64,000 nucleotides of DNA from Ahniella affigens (lineage in GTDB: Bacteria; Pseudomonadota; Gammaproteobacteria; Xanthomonadales; Ahniellaceae), in contig NZ_CP027860.1 of NCBI RefSeq assembly GCF_003015185.1, positions 1,488,001 through 1,552,000 on the forward strand. Reading direction: 5' to 3'. Shown here piece after piece: positions 30,865 through 39,865 of this stretch (its first letter is position 1; each line of letters starts with the position of its first letter). The translations under genes were made by a program, and so were the position numbers. The notes under the pieces are model-generated. The model had not been told where the DNA came from. It searched no databases and worked only from the letters and a program-made list of their open reading frames with translations.

Positions 30865-33261
30865 ATGAGCGATCAGCACACCACCTTCGCAGGTCAGTCG
30901 GTAGCAAACAGCGAACCGGCCATGCCTGCAGAAATCGGTCCTTACCGCATCGTCCGGACGATAGGCCGGGGCGGCATGGGGATCGTTTATCTGGGTGAAA
31001 GCAGTCTGCCCAAGCGGCAGGCGGCCATCAAGCTGATGCTGACTGATCGCTTCGACACTGAAGGTGTGGCCCGCTTCCGTCGCGAGATGGATGTGCTCGC
31101 CCGTCTGGATCACCCAGGTATCGCGCGGTTGTTTGAGGCCGGTAGTTTGAGCGACGAGGGCGGGAACCGGCCTTGGTTTGCGATGGAATACATTGAGGGT
31201 CAGTCGCTCGATGACTACGTGCGCGAACAGAAGCTCAATCATCGGCAAATCTTTGGGCTGGTCGGACAAATCGCCAAAGCGCTGCATTATGCGCATCAGC
31301 GCGGCGTCATTCACCGCGACATCAAACCCGCTAACATTCTGGTAGACCGTCAGGGCCAACCCAAGATTCTCGATTTCGGCATCGCCCGCCTGAGCGAAGG
31401 GGGCGAGGCGGTGGGGATCAAGACGCGCTTCGGCCAGATCATCGGTACGCTCGCGTATATGAGCCCGGAGCAGTTCAGCGGTGCGCATCAAGCCGATGTG
31501 CGGTCTGACGTGTACGCGCTGGGCGTGGTTTTGTACCAGTTGTTGTCAGGGCAGCTGCCAATTTCGATTGGCACCACGAGCTTGCTTGAAGCGATCAAGG
31601 AGGTCACTGAAGGTCGGCGCACGCCGTTGAGCGAGCGACAGCCGCAGTTCAAGGGCGAAGTCGAACTCATCGTCGAGACCGCGTGTCAGCGGGACGTGGA
31701 GCACCGATACGACAGTGCGGCGAGCTTTGCGCAAGACTTGGAAGCCTATTTGCGCAATCGCCCGCTCAGTGCCAGAAAGCCGAGTCTGGCCTATGTGTTT
31801 GGCAAGTTCGTTCGCCGCAATCCGCTCATTGCGGGCGCGCTCGCGCTGGCGGTCGTGTCGCTCGTTGTCGCCACGATCTGGTCTTCGATTGCAGCGGATC
31901 GTGCGCTTCGTGCCGAGCTCGCTGCCACGCAACGCGCGCAGGAAACGGAAGCGGTGATGGGGCTTCTGACTGACGCGATCCGCGAGGCCGCTCCGGATCA
32001 AGCGCGTGGTAAGGATCTCCGACTATCGGAAGTGCTGGAATCATTGAGCCAGAGCCGCATGTCTGATGTGGCGCCGGGTGTGGGCATTCGGCTGCGCGAG
32101 ACGCTCTTCGAATCGCGGTTGGCACTGGCTGACTACGACGCCGCAACCTTGGAACTAGACCAGCTGGACAAACTGTGCGGGTCTGATGCGAGCCATCCCT
32201 CCTGCTGGCTGAACGGCGCCCGCCGCGGCCGCTTCCTCGCGCTGGCCGGCAAGTCCGAGCAGGCGCTCCCGTTCATGCAACAAGCAATCAGTACTGCGAA
32301 GACGCGAACCGACTTAGATCCTGAAATACTCAAGGGCCTTGAGGTCGAATATGCCGATGCGCTGAACCAAACGGGTCAAAGCGAAAAGAGCATTGCGCTC
32401 CTGCGCGAGATTATCGCGCGTCCAGCTGCGCCCGGTACGCTCGATGCGCGGAAGCAATTGCAGCGCGTCAATCTGCTGAGCGATGCATTAGGCGAGTTCG
32501 GCAAGCTCGACGAAGCCGAGCAAGCTCTGGCGCGAGCCATTCCCGATGCGGAGGCAGCGCTCGGCGCCGATCACCCCACGGTGATTCTGGCGCGCAATTC
32601 GCTGATCACGTATCGGTTTGATCGCGACGACTACGCCGGTGCGATCACCGAATTCTCGGAACTGCTGAAGGTGGCAGAGCAGTCACTCGGGCCCGAGCAT
32701 CGAGTCACCATGACGATTCTCGGTAACCTGGCTGCAGCCCGCGGCATGAACCGTGAGTTCGATGCGGCCGTAGCATTATTCATGCGTCGGGACGAAGTAT
32801 TTGCCAAGCGGTATACCCGCGATTGGCGGAGCCGACTGAACAACATCGTCAATTTGGCTTCGATGCAGATTCAGCGCAATGAATTTCAAGAGGGGCTCGA
32901 TCGCGTCGATGGCGCCCTGAAAGCCGTACCGGCCGATGCCAGCCTGAGCCCGGAGTGGGGCAACGCTTTGAACTGGCGCGCAACGTTTCTGCGCCGACTG
33001 GGTCGCTTGGATGAGGCCGAAGCGCAATATCGGGAATTGATTGGCAAGTTCGTCGCGAGTTTCGGCGAAGGTGACATTCAATTGACGCGGTACCGGATGC
33101 GCCTCGCGGGCACATTAGTCGATCAGAAGAACTTTGCCGAGGCGCAAACGTTGCTCGATCAAACGTTGCCAATTCTGATTGAGACCTACGGCGAATCGCA
33201 CAACACGGTGATTGAGGCGCGCGGCTACCTTGATCAGATCAAGGCGGCTGCGGGCAAGTAG
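30865..33261 (+). CDS. Transmembrane Ser/Thr protein kinase with TPR-like extracytoplasmic region
   Basis: The protein has 798 residues from ATG 30865 (an ATG at 30850 is possible). The Hanks-type kinase domain is complete: glycine loop GRGGMGIVYLGE, Lys in AAIKLM, HRDIKPANILVD, DFGIAR and GTLAYMSPEQF. A single membrane helix (LIAGALALAVVSLVVATIW, about residue 325) separates it from about 450 residues of helical TPR-type repeats (LDEAEQALARAIPDAEAALG, YAGAITEFSELLKVAEQSLG). The layout is that of receptor kinases sensing through a periplasmic helical domain. It is divergent from the Sel1 gene. Substrates are unknown. A second kinase of the same design lies at 36793-39204. Confidence 0.92.
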   Translation: MSDQHTTFAGQSVANSEPAMPAEIGPYRIVRTIGRGGMGIVYLGESSLPKRQAAIKLMLTDRFDTEGVARFRREMDVLARLDHPGIARLFEAGSLSDEGGNRPWFAMEYIEGQSLDDYVREQKLNHRQIFGLVGQIAKALHYAHQRGVIHRDIKPANILVDRQGQPKILDFGIARLSEGGEAVGIKTRFGQIIGTLAYMSPEQFSGAHQADVRSDVYALGVVLYQLLSGQLPISIGTTSLLEAIKEVTEGRRTPLSERQPQFKGEVELIVETACQRDVEHRYDSAASFAQDLEAYLRNRPLSARKPSLAYVFGKFVRRNPLIAGALALAVVSLVVATIWSSIAADRALRAELAATQRAQETEAVMGLLTDAIREAAPDQARGKDLRLSEVLESLSQSRMSDVAPGVGIRLRETLFESRLALADYDAATLELDQLDKLCGSDASHPSCWLNGARRGRFLALAGKSEQALPFMQQAISTAKTRTDLDPEILKGLEVEYADALNQTGQSEKSIALLREIIARPAAPGTLDARKQLQRVNLLSDALGEFGKLDEAEQALARAIPDAEAALGADHPTVILARNSLITYRFDRDDYAGAITEFSELLKVAEQSLGPEHRVTMTILGNLAAARGMNREFDAAVALFMRRDEVFAKRYTRDWRSRLNNIVNLASMQIQRNEFQEGLDRVDGALKAVPADASLSPEWGNALNWRATFLRRLGRLDEAEAQYRELIGKFVASFGEGDIQLTRYRMRLAGTLVDQKNFAEAQTLLDQTLPILIETYGESHNTVIEARGYLDQIKAAAGK

Positions 33262-33283
33262 CCCGCAACGATTGCAGTTGCGC

Positions 33284-34294
33284 TCAGAGCTTTCGATCAA
33301 TCGCGTAATCTGCGAGTCCGAGCAATGCCAGCTTGTATGGCGATGCCGGCAACACATCCAGAGCCTGCCGCGCTTCCGTGGCAAGTTGGCGTGCACGTTG
33401 CTGGCTGTAGGCGATCGCCCCAGTTCGATGGATCGCCGCAATGACGTTCTGCAAATCATCGAGGCCGCCGGTTTCGATGACGCGACGTAGCGTTGCCGCT
33501 TCGTCGGCTGGCGCGTGACTCAGCGCGTGAATCAATGGCAGTGTTGGTTTGCCTTCAGCGAGATCGTCGCCGATGTTCTTGCCAAGCGTTTCGGCATCAG
33601 AGACGTAGTCGAGCACGTCGTCGGCGATCTGGAATGCGAGGCCGAGCTTCATGCCGTAGTCGGCAATGGCGTGCTCCACCAAGGCGTCGGCATCGAGCAG
33701 GATCGCTGCGACGCGACAGGCCGCCTCGAACAGTACGGCGGTCTTGCGCTCAATCACGCGGAAGTACGCGGCTTCATCGGTTTCCGCGTTGCCGATGTGC
33801 ATCAACTGCAACACTTCACCTTCGGCGATCCGGTTGGTGGTTTCGGCCATCACATCCATGATCCGCATGCGTTTCAGCTCGACCATCATTTGGAACGCGC
33901 GCGAGTACAGATAGTCACCCACCAGCACGCTGGCGGCGTTGCCGAACACGGCATTGGCGGTGCGGCGGCCGCGACGGAGGTCGGATTCGTCCACGACGTC
34001 GTCGTGCAGCAACGTTGCGGTGTGAATGAACTCGATGATGGCGGCGGCGAGCAGATGGTCCTCACCGTCCGCACCCAGCGCCCGCGCCGCGAGCACACAC
34101 AACATGGGCCGGAGCCGCTTGCCGCCACCAGCGACGATGTGCTCGGCGACTTGGTTGACCAGCACCACGTCGGACGCCAACCGCGAGCGGATCAAGGTAT
34201 TGACCCGGGACATGTCGGCTGCGGCCAAATCCTGAATTCCGGAGAAGGTCAGTGGGGCGAGCGTGGAGGCGGGCGATTCGAGCGTTGCGGACAC
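33284..34294 (-). CDS. ispB: Polyprenyl diphosphate synthase (octaprenyl-type IspB)
   Basis: The protein has 336 residues from GTG 34294. It is a trans-prenyltransferase with GGGKRLRPML, the first Asp-rich motif DDVVDESDLRRGR (98-110) and the second DDVLDYVSDAETLGK. It extends farnesyl diphosphate with IPP to the long isoprenoid tail of ubiquinone in the cytoplasm. Chain length (C40 is usual) cannot be set from the sequence alone. E. coli IspB has 323 residues. It is convergent with the kinase gene (22 bp between the stops). The usual neighbours rplU, rpmA and obg are absent here. Confidence 0.93.
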   Translation of the reverse strand: MSATLESPASTLAPLTFSGIQDLAAADMSRVNTLIRSRLASDVVLVNQVAEHIVAGGGKRLRPMLCVLAARALGADGEDHLLAAAIIEFIHTATLLHDDVVDESDLRRGRRTANAVFGNAASVLVGDYLYSRAFQMMVELKRMRIMDVMAETTNRIAEGEVLQLMHIGNAETDEAAYFRVIERKTAVLFEAACRVAAILLDADALVEHAIADYGMKLGLAFQIADDVLDYVSDAETLGKNIGDDLAEGKPTLPLIHALSHAPADEAATLRRVIETGGLDDLQNVIAAIHRTGAIAYSQQRARQLATEARQALDVLPASPYKLALLGLADYAIDRKL

Positions 34295-34420
34295 AGTCGG
34301 CAGAAATGGGGAGATGAATCAGGACATTATAGCCTCTCGCCGGTCCGGCTGCTGCAATGCCACATTGGTTTGAAGCTGACCGCTGGCGCCGTCGCTCCGG
34401 TCAGACGGAAAGGGGCTGGA

Positions 34421-34436
34421 CTCAGAAATTTCTGAG
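34421..34436. repeat. Perfect palindrome CTCAGAAATTTCTGAG (copy 2)
   Basis: It is identical to 12548-12563 and lies in the 401-bp divergent region between ispB and ssb. That region otherwise shows no gene I can support. It sits about 260 bp upstream of the ssb start and 127 bp upstream of the ispB start. Confidence 0.6.
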
Positions 34437-34695
34437 CGCAATTCCGAATGCTCCGAGGCCCTTTTCAGTCAATGGCTTAGGGCGCCGGGGCTGGCGTCTG
34501 TTAGGCTTCATCTCCCAAGCCGTCCGACAGCAGCAGCGGCTGGTCCGCCAGCTCGGCATGCACCGGATCGAGTCCGATCTATGGTCCGGCGCCGAGGCCG
34601 ACCAGGCCTGTGACCGGGCGGGCAATCGGACCTAGCGCCGCGCAGGCGGGCAGGGCAACATTTCAACTGAGAGCTTTCCGAGGAAGTGAGGATTT

Positions 34696-35271
34696 ATGGC
34701 ACGTGGTATCAACAAGGTGATTCTGGTCGGCAATCTGGGCGCGGATCCTGAAACGCGCTACACCACCAACGGTGGCGCCATCACCACCATCAAGATCGCG
34801 ACCTCGGAGTCGTGGAAAGACAAGCAGACCGGTGAAAACCAGGAACGCACCGAGTGGCATCGCGTGAAGTTTTTCGGCCGCCTGGCCGAGATTGCTGGCG
34901 AGTACCTGAAGAAGGGCCGTCAAGTCTACGTTGAAGGCTCCTTGCGCACAGACAAGTACACCGACAAGGAAGGCGTCGAGCGTTACACCACCGACATCAT
35001 CGCGAACGAAATGCAGATGCTGGGCGGCCCAGGCGGCGGCGGTGGCGAAGGCGGCGGCCGTGAAGGTGGTCGCGAAGGTGGTCGCGAAGGTGGCAGCGGA
35101 CGCGGCGAGCGTAGCGGTGGTGGCGGGTACGAGAGCCGAGGCGGCGGCGGTAACTACGAAAACCGCGGTGGCGGTGGTGGCTACAGCAATCGCAACAACG
35201 ACGCACCCCGCAATGCACCCGCGCCGCAGCCGTCGAGTGCGCCGTTCGAGGACGATGAGATTCCGTTCTGA
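34696..35271 (+). CDS. ssb: Single-stranded DNA-binding protein
   Basis: The protein has 191 residues. The OB fold spans about 1-110 ([64 protein letters not shown]). A long Gly-rich linker with [10 protein letters not shown] and [14 protein letters not shown] stretches is followed by the acidic tip FEDDEIPF that recruits repair and replication partners. AGAGCTTTCCGAGGAAGTGAGGA upstream supplies a good ribosome site. It binds ssDNA as a tetramer. A well-formed terminator follows 26 nt after the stop. No uvrA is adjacent in this window. Confidence 0.97.
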   Translation: MARGINKVILVGNLGADPETRYTTNGGAITTIKIATSESWKDKQTGENQERTEWHRVKFFGRLAEIAGEYLKKGRQVYVEGSLRTDKYTDKEGVERYTTDIIANEMQMLGGPGGGGGEGGGREGGREGGREGGSGRGERSGGGGYESRGGGGNYENRGGGGGYSNRNNDAPRNAPAPQPSSAPFEDDEIPF

Positions 35272-35297
35272 TATTCAGAACAGTCTGGAACTCGCTG

Positions 35298-35333
35298 AAA
35301 AGGCTTGCAACCGTGTGTTGCAGGCCTTTTTCT
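35298..35333 (+). terminator. Rho-independent terminator of ssb
   Basis: A 13-bp stem (35298-35310 with 35318-35330) has a 7-nt loop and ends in a run of Ts. The remaining 260 bp before the next gene show nothing further. Confidence 0.9.
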
Positions 35334-35597
35334 TTGGTCGATTGGGTGCCGAGGAGGTGCCGCCGTTCGCGGGTTGGTCGCGCTCAACTTGCGCGTGTCG
35401 ATGCGTCGCGAGGTTCGAGAAGCCATGGCGGCTGGCGCATCATGTCATCGGCGCACAATCGTATGGCTGTCTCGGTTGTGTGTGATTCCTGGTCAACTAG
35501 ACTGCCTGATGACTTCGGGGTACGCATTGCGTCCGCTGAAGCAACGCCGTTGGTTTACTACCGCCGGCGCCATTGGACAATTGCGAGTGTGTTCCTC

Positions 35598-36443
35598 ATG
35601 ATCAAGAAGTCACTTCGATTGGTGTGCTTGGGTTTAGTCTGGTCGATTGCTCCAGTCGCGCTTGCTGATGATGCGAAGGCGCTTCGACCGGCAACGCTGG
35701 CGGTGATTGTGCATGATCCGTCAGGCTTGCAAGTAGACGCACCGCCTATGTACGGCAGCGGCTATGCCGATGCCATTGGTGGCATGGGCGGACAGATCGC
35801 AAAGGAAATTCAGTTGGCGCGAGAGCGCAAGCTGCGCGAGAAGGCGCTTGGTCCTGCTTGGGAAGCGCTGAATCACGAGTTGCTCGATGCGCGGATGGCA
35901 AGAATCGCCGCATGTTTTGTGGACCGGGAGCGTTTGGCACCGGACGGGCAAGTTAAGACCATGAAATCGTTCGGTACGGGTATGGCGATGTTCTTGAAGC
36001 GCTTTACGCCCGGAATCGTGATGGTCTATGACGTGAAGATGGGTTTGACCTCGGAACTCAACGAGCTGTACTTCAAGGTCGAAGAAACGATTTGGGACTA
36101 TCGGTATCGGGCCAAGTCCAAGCGTGAGTTGAAGCGTATTCCGAAAGACGAGGTGGCGTGGCATCGGCCGATCATGTTGTCGACGGTCACGCATCAGTAC
36201 ATCCATTCGACCGTGCCGCGGCCGGAGCCGACGTGGAGCATGCTCCAGGACTATTCCGGGGCACAGCAAGGTTCGACGCAGAATGCAGACAGCACCTTCG
36301 TGCCAAGCTTCGATTACTCTGGTGCGCTGTGGAGCGCCGACGGTGGTGTGTTGTTGCAGCAGAAGATCGAAGAGGGCCTGAGTACGTTGGAGCATCAGGC
36401 CAATGAGTTTGCCGGGACAAATTGCACGGGATCGGTGCATTGA
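35598..36443 (+). CDS. Secreted protein of unknown function
   Basis: The protein has 281 residues. ATG 35598 was chosen because a signal peptide follows (MIKKSLRLVCLGLVWSIAP, cleavage near ALA). The mature protein has two Cys (ACFVDRE and TNCTGS), a charged helical part (EIQLARERKLREKALG) and a central strand pattern (GIVMVYDVKMGLTSEL, then FKVEETIWDYRYRAK). I do not recognise a family. The frame extends upstream to 35313 but passes through the terminator tail of ssb, so a later start is more credible. It is monocistronic and followed by a palindromic repeat cluster. Confidence 0.65.
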   Translation: MIKKSLRLVCLGLVWSIAPVALADDAKALRPATLAVIVHDPSGLQVDAPPMYGSGYADAIGGMGGQIAKEIQLARERKLREKALGPAWEALNHELLDARMARIAACFVDRERLAPDGQVKTMKSFGTGMAMFLKRFTPGIVMVYDVKMGLTSELNELYFKVEETIWDYRYRAKSKRELKRIPKDEVAWHRPIMLSTVTHQYIHSTVPRPEPTWSMLQDYSGAQQGSTQNADSTFVPSFDYSGALWSADGGVLLQQKIEEGLSTLEHQANEFAGTNCTGSVH

Positions 36444-36503
36444 CTAAACAGCCTCGTAGGCGTCATGGGATCTCGTCACTGCGCTGCATGTTCCAAGTTT
36501 ATT

Positions 36504-36757
36504 GTGGGAGCGGCTTCAGCCGCGAACGGTGATGCCGCAAGCTTTGTTCGGGCCTGAAGGCCCTCCCACAAAAGGCGATCAGGTCTTGCGGCGAGCTTGG
36601 TTTGGAGCGGTGGTTTTGTGGGAGCGGCTTCAGCCGCGAACGGTGATGCGACAAGATTAGTTCGGGCCTGAAGGCCCTCCCACAAAAGGCGAACAGGTCT
36701 TGCGGCGAGCTTGGTTTGGAGCGGTGGTTTTTGTGGGAGCGGCTTCAGCCGCGAACC
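36504..36757. repeat. REP-like cluster (GCGGCTTCAGCCGC and GGGCCTGAAGGCCC)
   Basis: Three copies of the GGGAGCGGCTTCAGCCGCGA type alternate with two of the CGGGCCTGAAGGCCCTCCC type at a period of about 113 bp. This fills the gap between the secreted-protein gene and the convergent kinase gene. Frames reading through it are not genes. Confidence 0.9.
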
Positions 36758-36792
36758 AGATCGCTGCAAATCCGACGCGAATCCACGACGAG

Positions 36793-39204
36793 TCAGCAGC
36801 GTTTGCTTCGCCAATGTCCAGCGACTAACTGGAGATGCTGTAACCATGCCGGCAATGTGGCATCAGCAGGCGGCGTTTCTGAATAAAGATCCGATGGAAT
36901 TGAAGCACCAAAGTTCGCACACGCAGGCACGGACAATAGTTCCCCCAGCAGCGCGACTTCGGGCGCTTCTGGTGACGCCGTCTGGACAGAATCACGTGCT
37001 GCAGACAGCGCTGCGCGGGCGACGGTGTCGTTCGGATCGGCAACGAATCTGGCGATTTGGGCATTGAGTTCGAAGCGTTGCCGGAACGGATGATCTGGCG
37101 CCTCGAACAAGTGCCTCGCAATGTCGCGTGACGCATTGAACGCCGTCTGCGTCTGCTGCCAGTTACCCACCAGCGCGGCGCTAATGCCCGCGAGTTCCTG
37201 CCAGAACGCGGTCTCTAGATGATCTCGGCCATAGAACGCGGTGGCCGCATCGCTGGCAGTGGCGATTTCAGTTCGAAGCGCGGCGAACGCTTCGCGTGTG
37301 CGCGCTAACTCCAACTTTGAGCTCAGACTTGCACGCCGAATGCTCCAACTCAAATCCGCATCCGGCGGCTGTAGTGCATTGGCGACAGGTTCGGCGCGAT
37401 CAAAATAGGTCACCGCCGCTTGGTGCTCGAATCGGCTCGCACGGTCACCACCAAGATTCAGGAGCAGCAACGCATACGCGCGCGACGTCGGATGTGACGT
37501 GGCGAGTACCGACAGCGCGCGCTCGAAAAGCTGATCCGCGTCATCCTGCTTGCCCATCGTCGCCAACGCCAGCGCCGCATTCTGCAGCATGCCGGCATAG
37601 CGTTCGGAATGGGTTTCGTGTTCAGACTCCAGCAGGGCGATGGCGGCTTCTGAGCGCGCGAGCGATTCCGGTACGCGGTCGAGTTGATACAGCACCGCCG
37701 CATGAGTACGCAGCGCATCGAGCAGTTCGGCGACAGGCTTTGGCGACTCGCGCTGCATGCGTTCAATCGCAGCCGCAAGCAACGGCTCAGCCTCGGCGAC
37801 CATGCCAAGATCGGTGTAGACGCGGCCGGTGACCATTTGCAGCAAGCCGCGCGTGTCGGCGTTGAGACTTGGATCGGTTTCGAGTCGTCCCGCACTCGCT
37901 TCAAGGAGTTCCCGCGCGGTGATGCTGCCTTCGCGCGAGGCACCGGGATCGGCGTTGCGAAATAGGTCGACAAAGTAGTCGGCGACTGCGCGTGCGCGAT
38001 CACGCTGTCGTGCTGTTTCCGCCAGCTGTGCATCCAGCCGCCACACGTGCCAGGTGATCAGCACCGGTATTAGCATTGCGGCTGCCAATCCGAATCGCCA
38101 GCGCCAAAGCCAACGCTTGGCGAGATAGCCGCGTTCATCGCCACGAGCGAGAACCACATCGCCGGCCAGCCAGCGATTCAAGTCGGCGACCAATTCCTGG
38201 GCCGAGCCGTAACGGTCAGCCGGGGGCTTCCGCAACAATTTGAGCGTGATCGCGTCGAGATCAGCCACATGGAGCGCGCCGTGCGCGAGTTGGCAGCGCC
38301 GCGACGGCGGCTCGGGTTGTACATTGGCAATCGCCAAGCTCAAGGCTGCTGGGTTCTCGGCGCCATCGTAAGGCGAACGCGCTGCGATCAATTCGTACAG
38401 CATCACGCCGATGGCATACAGATCGCAGCCGGGGCCGAGTACACCTTGTTGGACTTGCTCAGGCGCGGCGTAGCGCAGCGTCATCAGGCTGAAGCCAGTG
38501 GTGGTATCGGATCGGTAGGTATCGCTCTGATCCAACAGCTTGGCAATGCCGAAGTCGAGCACACGGACTTCGCGATTGCCATCGACGAGGACGTTTGCGG
38601 GCTTTAAGTCGCGGTGAATGATCAGCTGGGCATGCGCATGGCCAATGGCCTCGGCGAGATCGCGAATCAGACGTACGCGATCGACCAATGACGCTTGTTG
38701 TGCCGCACACCAATGGTCGATTCTGAGTCCGTCGATCCAGGGCGTCAGCAGGTAGGGTCGATCCTCAGAGTCGACGCCCGCATCGATCAGCGGCACGATG
38801 TTTGGATGGCTGAGCCGCGCCAGCACGGCGCGCTCCTGGTCAAAGCGTCGACGCATCTGCGCATCTAGCGGCGCATCAAGATGCGAGCGATGAATCTGCT
38901 TCAATGCGAGGATCTGGTCGGGTTGTGCGTCGCGATGGACTTTCCACACCTGCCCCATGCCGCCTGCACCCGCGGCCGCTATGACGCAGAAGCCGGGAAT
39001 GTCGGGGGTGACTTGATCAACTGTGATCGGCGTTGCTTCGGCAGCGATGTTGGCGCGCATGCGAGCCAACCGCTTTGACATGATTCGAGCCAGATCCGGA
39101 TCGCTCTCGGCGAGCGTTTGCAAGTACGCGTCCTGAGCGTCTGCCGAGCGATCAAGCAAGGCCTCAAACGCCTGCTTCAGCTGCCAATAATCTGGGCGGC
39201 TCAC
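36793..39204 (-). CDS. Transmembrane Ser/Thr protein kinase coupled to an ECF sigma factor
   Basis: The protein has 803 residues from GTG 39204, which lies 4 nt beyond the sigma-factor stop. An N-terminal helical segment is followed by a Hanks kinase domain: AGAGGMGQVWK (79-88), ALKQI (Lys102), HRDLKPANVLVD, DFGIAK, and YAAPEQV in place of the usual SPEQ. A membrane helix (FGLAAAMLIPVLITWHVW, about residue 385) leads into about 400 residues of helical repeats (LARSEAAIALLESEHETHSE and similar). The tight coupling to the ECF-like sigma gene suggests that the kinase or its sensor part acts on, or is expressed with, that regulator. This pairing is known from several phyla. The substrate is unknown. 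Confidence 0.9.
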   Translation of the reverse strand: MSRPDYWQLKQAFEALLDRSADAQDAYLQTLAESDPDLARIMSKRLARMRANIAAEATPITVDQVTPDIPGFCVIAAAGAGGMGQVWKVHRDAQPDQILALKQIHRSHLDAPLDAQMRRRFDQERAVLARLSHPNIVPLIDAGVDSEDRPYLLTPWIDGLRIDHWCAAQQASLVDRVRLIRDLAEAIGHAHAQLIIHRDLKPANVLVDGNREVRVLDFGIAKLLDQSDTYRSDTTTGFSLMTLRYAAPEQVQQGVLGPGCDLYAIGVMLYELIAARSPYDGAENPAALSLAIANVQPEPPSRRCQLAHGALHVADLDAITLKLLRKPPADRYGSAQELVADLNRWLAGDVVLARGDERGYLAKRWLWRWRFGLAAAMLIPVLITWHVWRLDAQLAETARQRDRARAVADYFVDLFRNADPGASREGSITARELLEASAGRLETDPSLNADTRGLLQMVTGRVYTDLGMVAEAEPLLAAAIERMQRESPKPVAELLDALRTHAAVLYQLDRVPESLARSEAAIALLESEHETHSERYAGMLQNAALALATMGKQDDADQLFERALSVLATSHPTSRAYALLLLNLGGDRASRFEHQAAVTYFDRAEPVANALQPPDADLSWSIRRASLSSKLELARTREAFAALRTEIATASDAATAFYGRDHLETAFWQELAGISAALVGNWQQTQTAFNASRDIARHLFEAPDHPFRQRFELNAQIARFVADPNDTVARAALSAARDSVQTASPEAPEVALLGELLSVPACANFGASIPSDLYSETPPADATLPAWLQHLQLVAGHWRSKRC

Positions 39205-39208
39205 CAGC

Positions 39209-39784
39209 TCACGCCTCGATTTGCTCGCGCAGCCATTCAACGGCATGCGCCCAGTCGCGGTTGACGGCTGAAGGGTGCAGGCCCATCGCTTCAGCGGTCT
39301 CGGCAATGGTCATGCCGGCAAATACTCGCAGTGACACCACATCGGCCGCGCGCGGGTCGAGCGTGGACAACTGCTCCAGCAGATCATCGAGTTCGAGCAA
39401 CTGTGTGGGCTCTTGCACATTGAGCTGCAGATCAGCTTCGGTGAGCACGTCCAGCGACAACAACGAGTCGCCCGCATCGCGTTTTTGTGCTGACTTGTGG
39501 CGCGCGCGATCGATCAATATCTGGCGCATGGCGCGTGCGACCACGCTGCAAAAATGGCTGCGGTCGTTGACTTGCGGCGCGCGGCTCCCAACAAACTTCA
39601 GCAACGCTTCGTTGACTAGCGCCGTGGTTTGGAGCGTGTCGTGGCCCGAATGCTGGCGCAGGGCGGCGCGCGCTAGGCGTTTGAGCTCGTGGTAAAGGCG
39701 CGCCAACACGCGGTCGCGCGCAACGGAGTCGCCCGCCTGCCATTCCTGCAGCCAGCCTGTGACCTCGGTATCTGATTCGTGCAT
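39209..39784 (-). CDS. ECF-like RNA polymerase sigma factor
   Basis: The protein has 191 residues from ATG 39784 (another ATG at 39790). Sigma region 2 (LARLYHELKRLARAALR, TTALVNEALLKFVG, FCSVVARAMRQILIDRARHKSAQKRD) and region 4 (LDPRAADVVSLRVFAGMTIAETAEAMGLHPSAVNRDWAHAVEWL) are both clear. The TALVNEA and RAMRQILID signatures fit the ECF-like group often encoded beside Ser/Thr kinases rather than membrane anti-sigma factors. No anti-sigma gene is adjacent; the next gene downstream is a kinase starting 4 nt after the stop. It may direct expression of nearby surface proteins, but no promoter motif could be matched. Confidence 0.92.
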   Translation of the reverse strand: MHESDTEVTGWLQEWQAGDSVARDRVLARLYHELKRLARAALRQHSGHDTLQTTALVNEALLKFVGSRAPQVNDRSHFCSVVARAMRQILIDRARHKSAQKRDAGDSLLSLDVLTEADLQLNVQEPTQLLELDDLLEQLSTLDPRAADVVSLRVFAGMTIAETAEAMGLHPSAVNRDWAHAVEWLREQIEA

Positions 39785-39865
39785 GATCAAAGCATCTGGG
39801 CACGTCGGGCCCGTTCAACGCTTGATTATGGACGAGTTCGTTCGAGGAAATAAGCTGCATACTGC

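Noticed and set aside
34357-34635. 92-codon frame between ispB and ssb
   Set aside because: No ribosome site and no family resemblance; it crosses the palindrome and GC-rich intergenic DNA.
36476-36847. 123-codon frame on the minus strand with repeated peptides
   Set aside because: It only translates the REP cluster.
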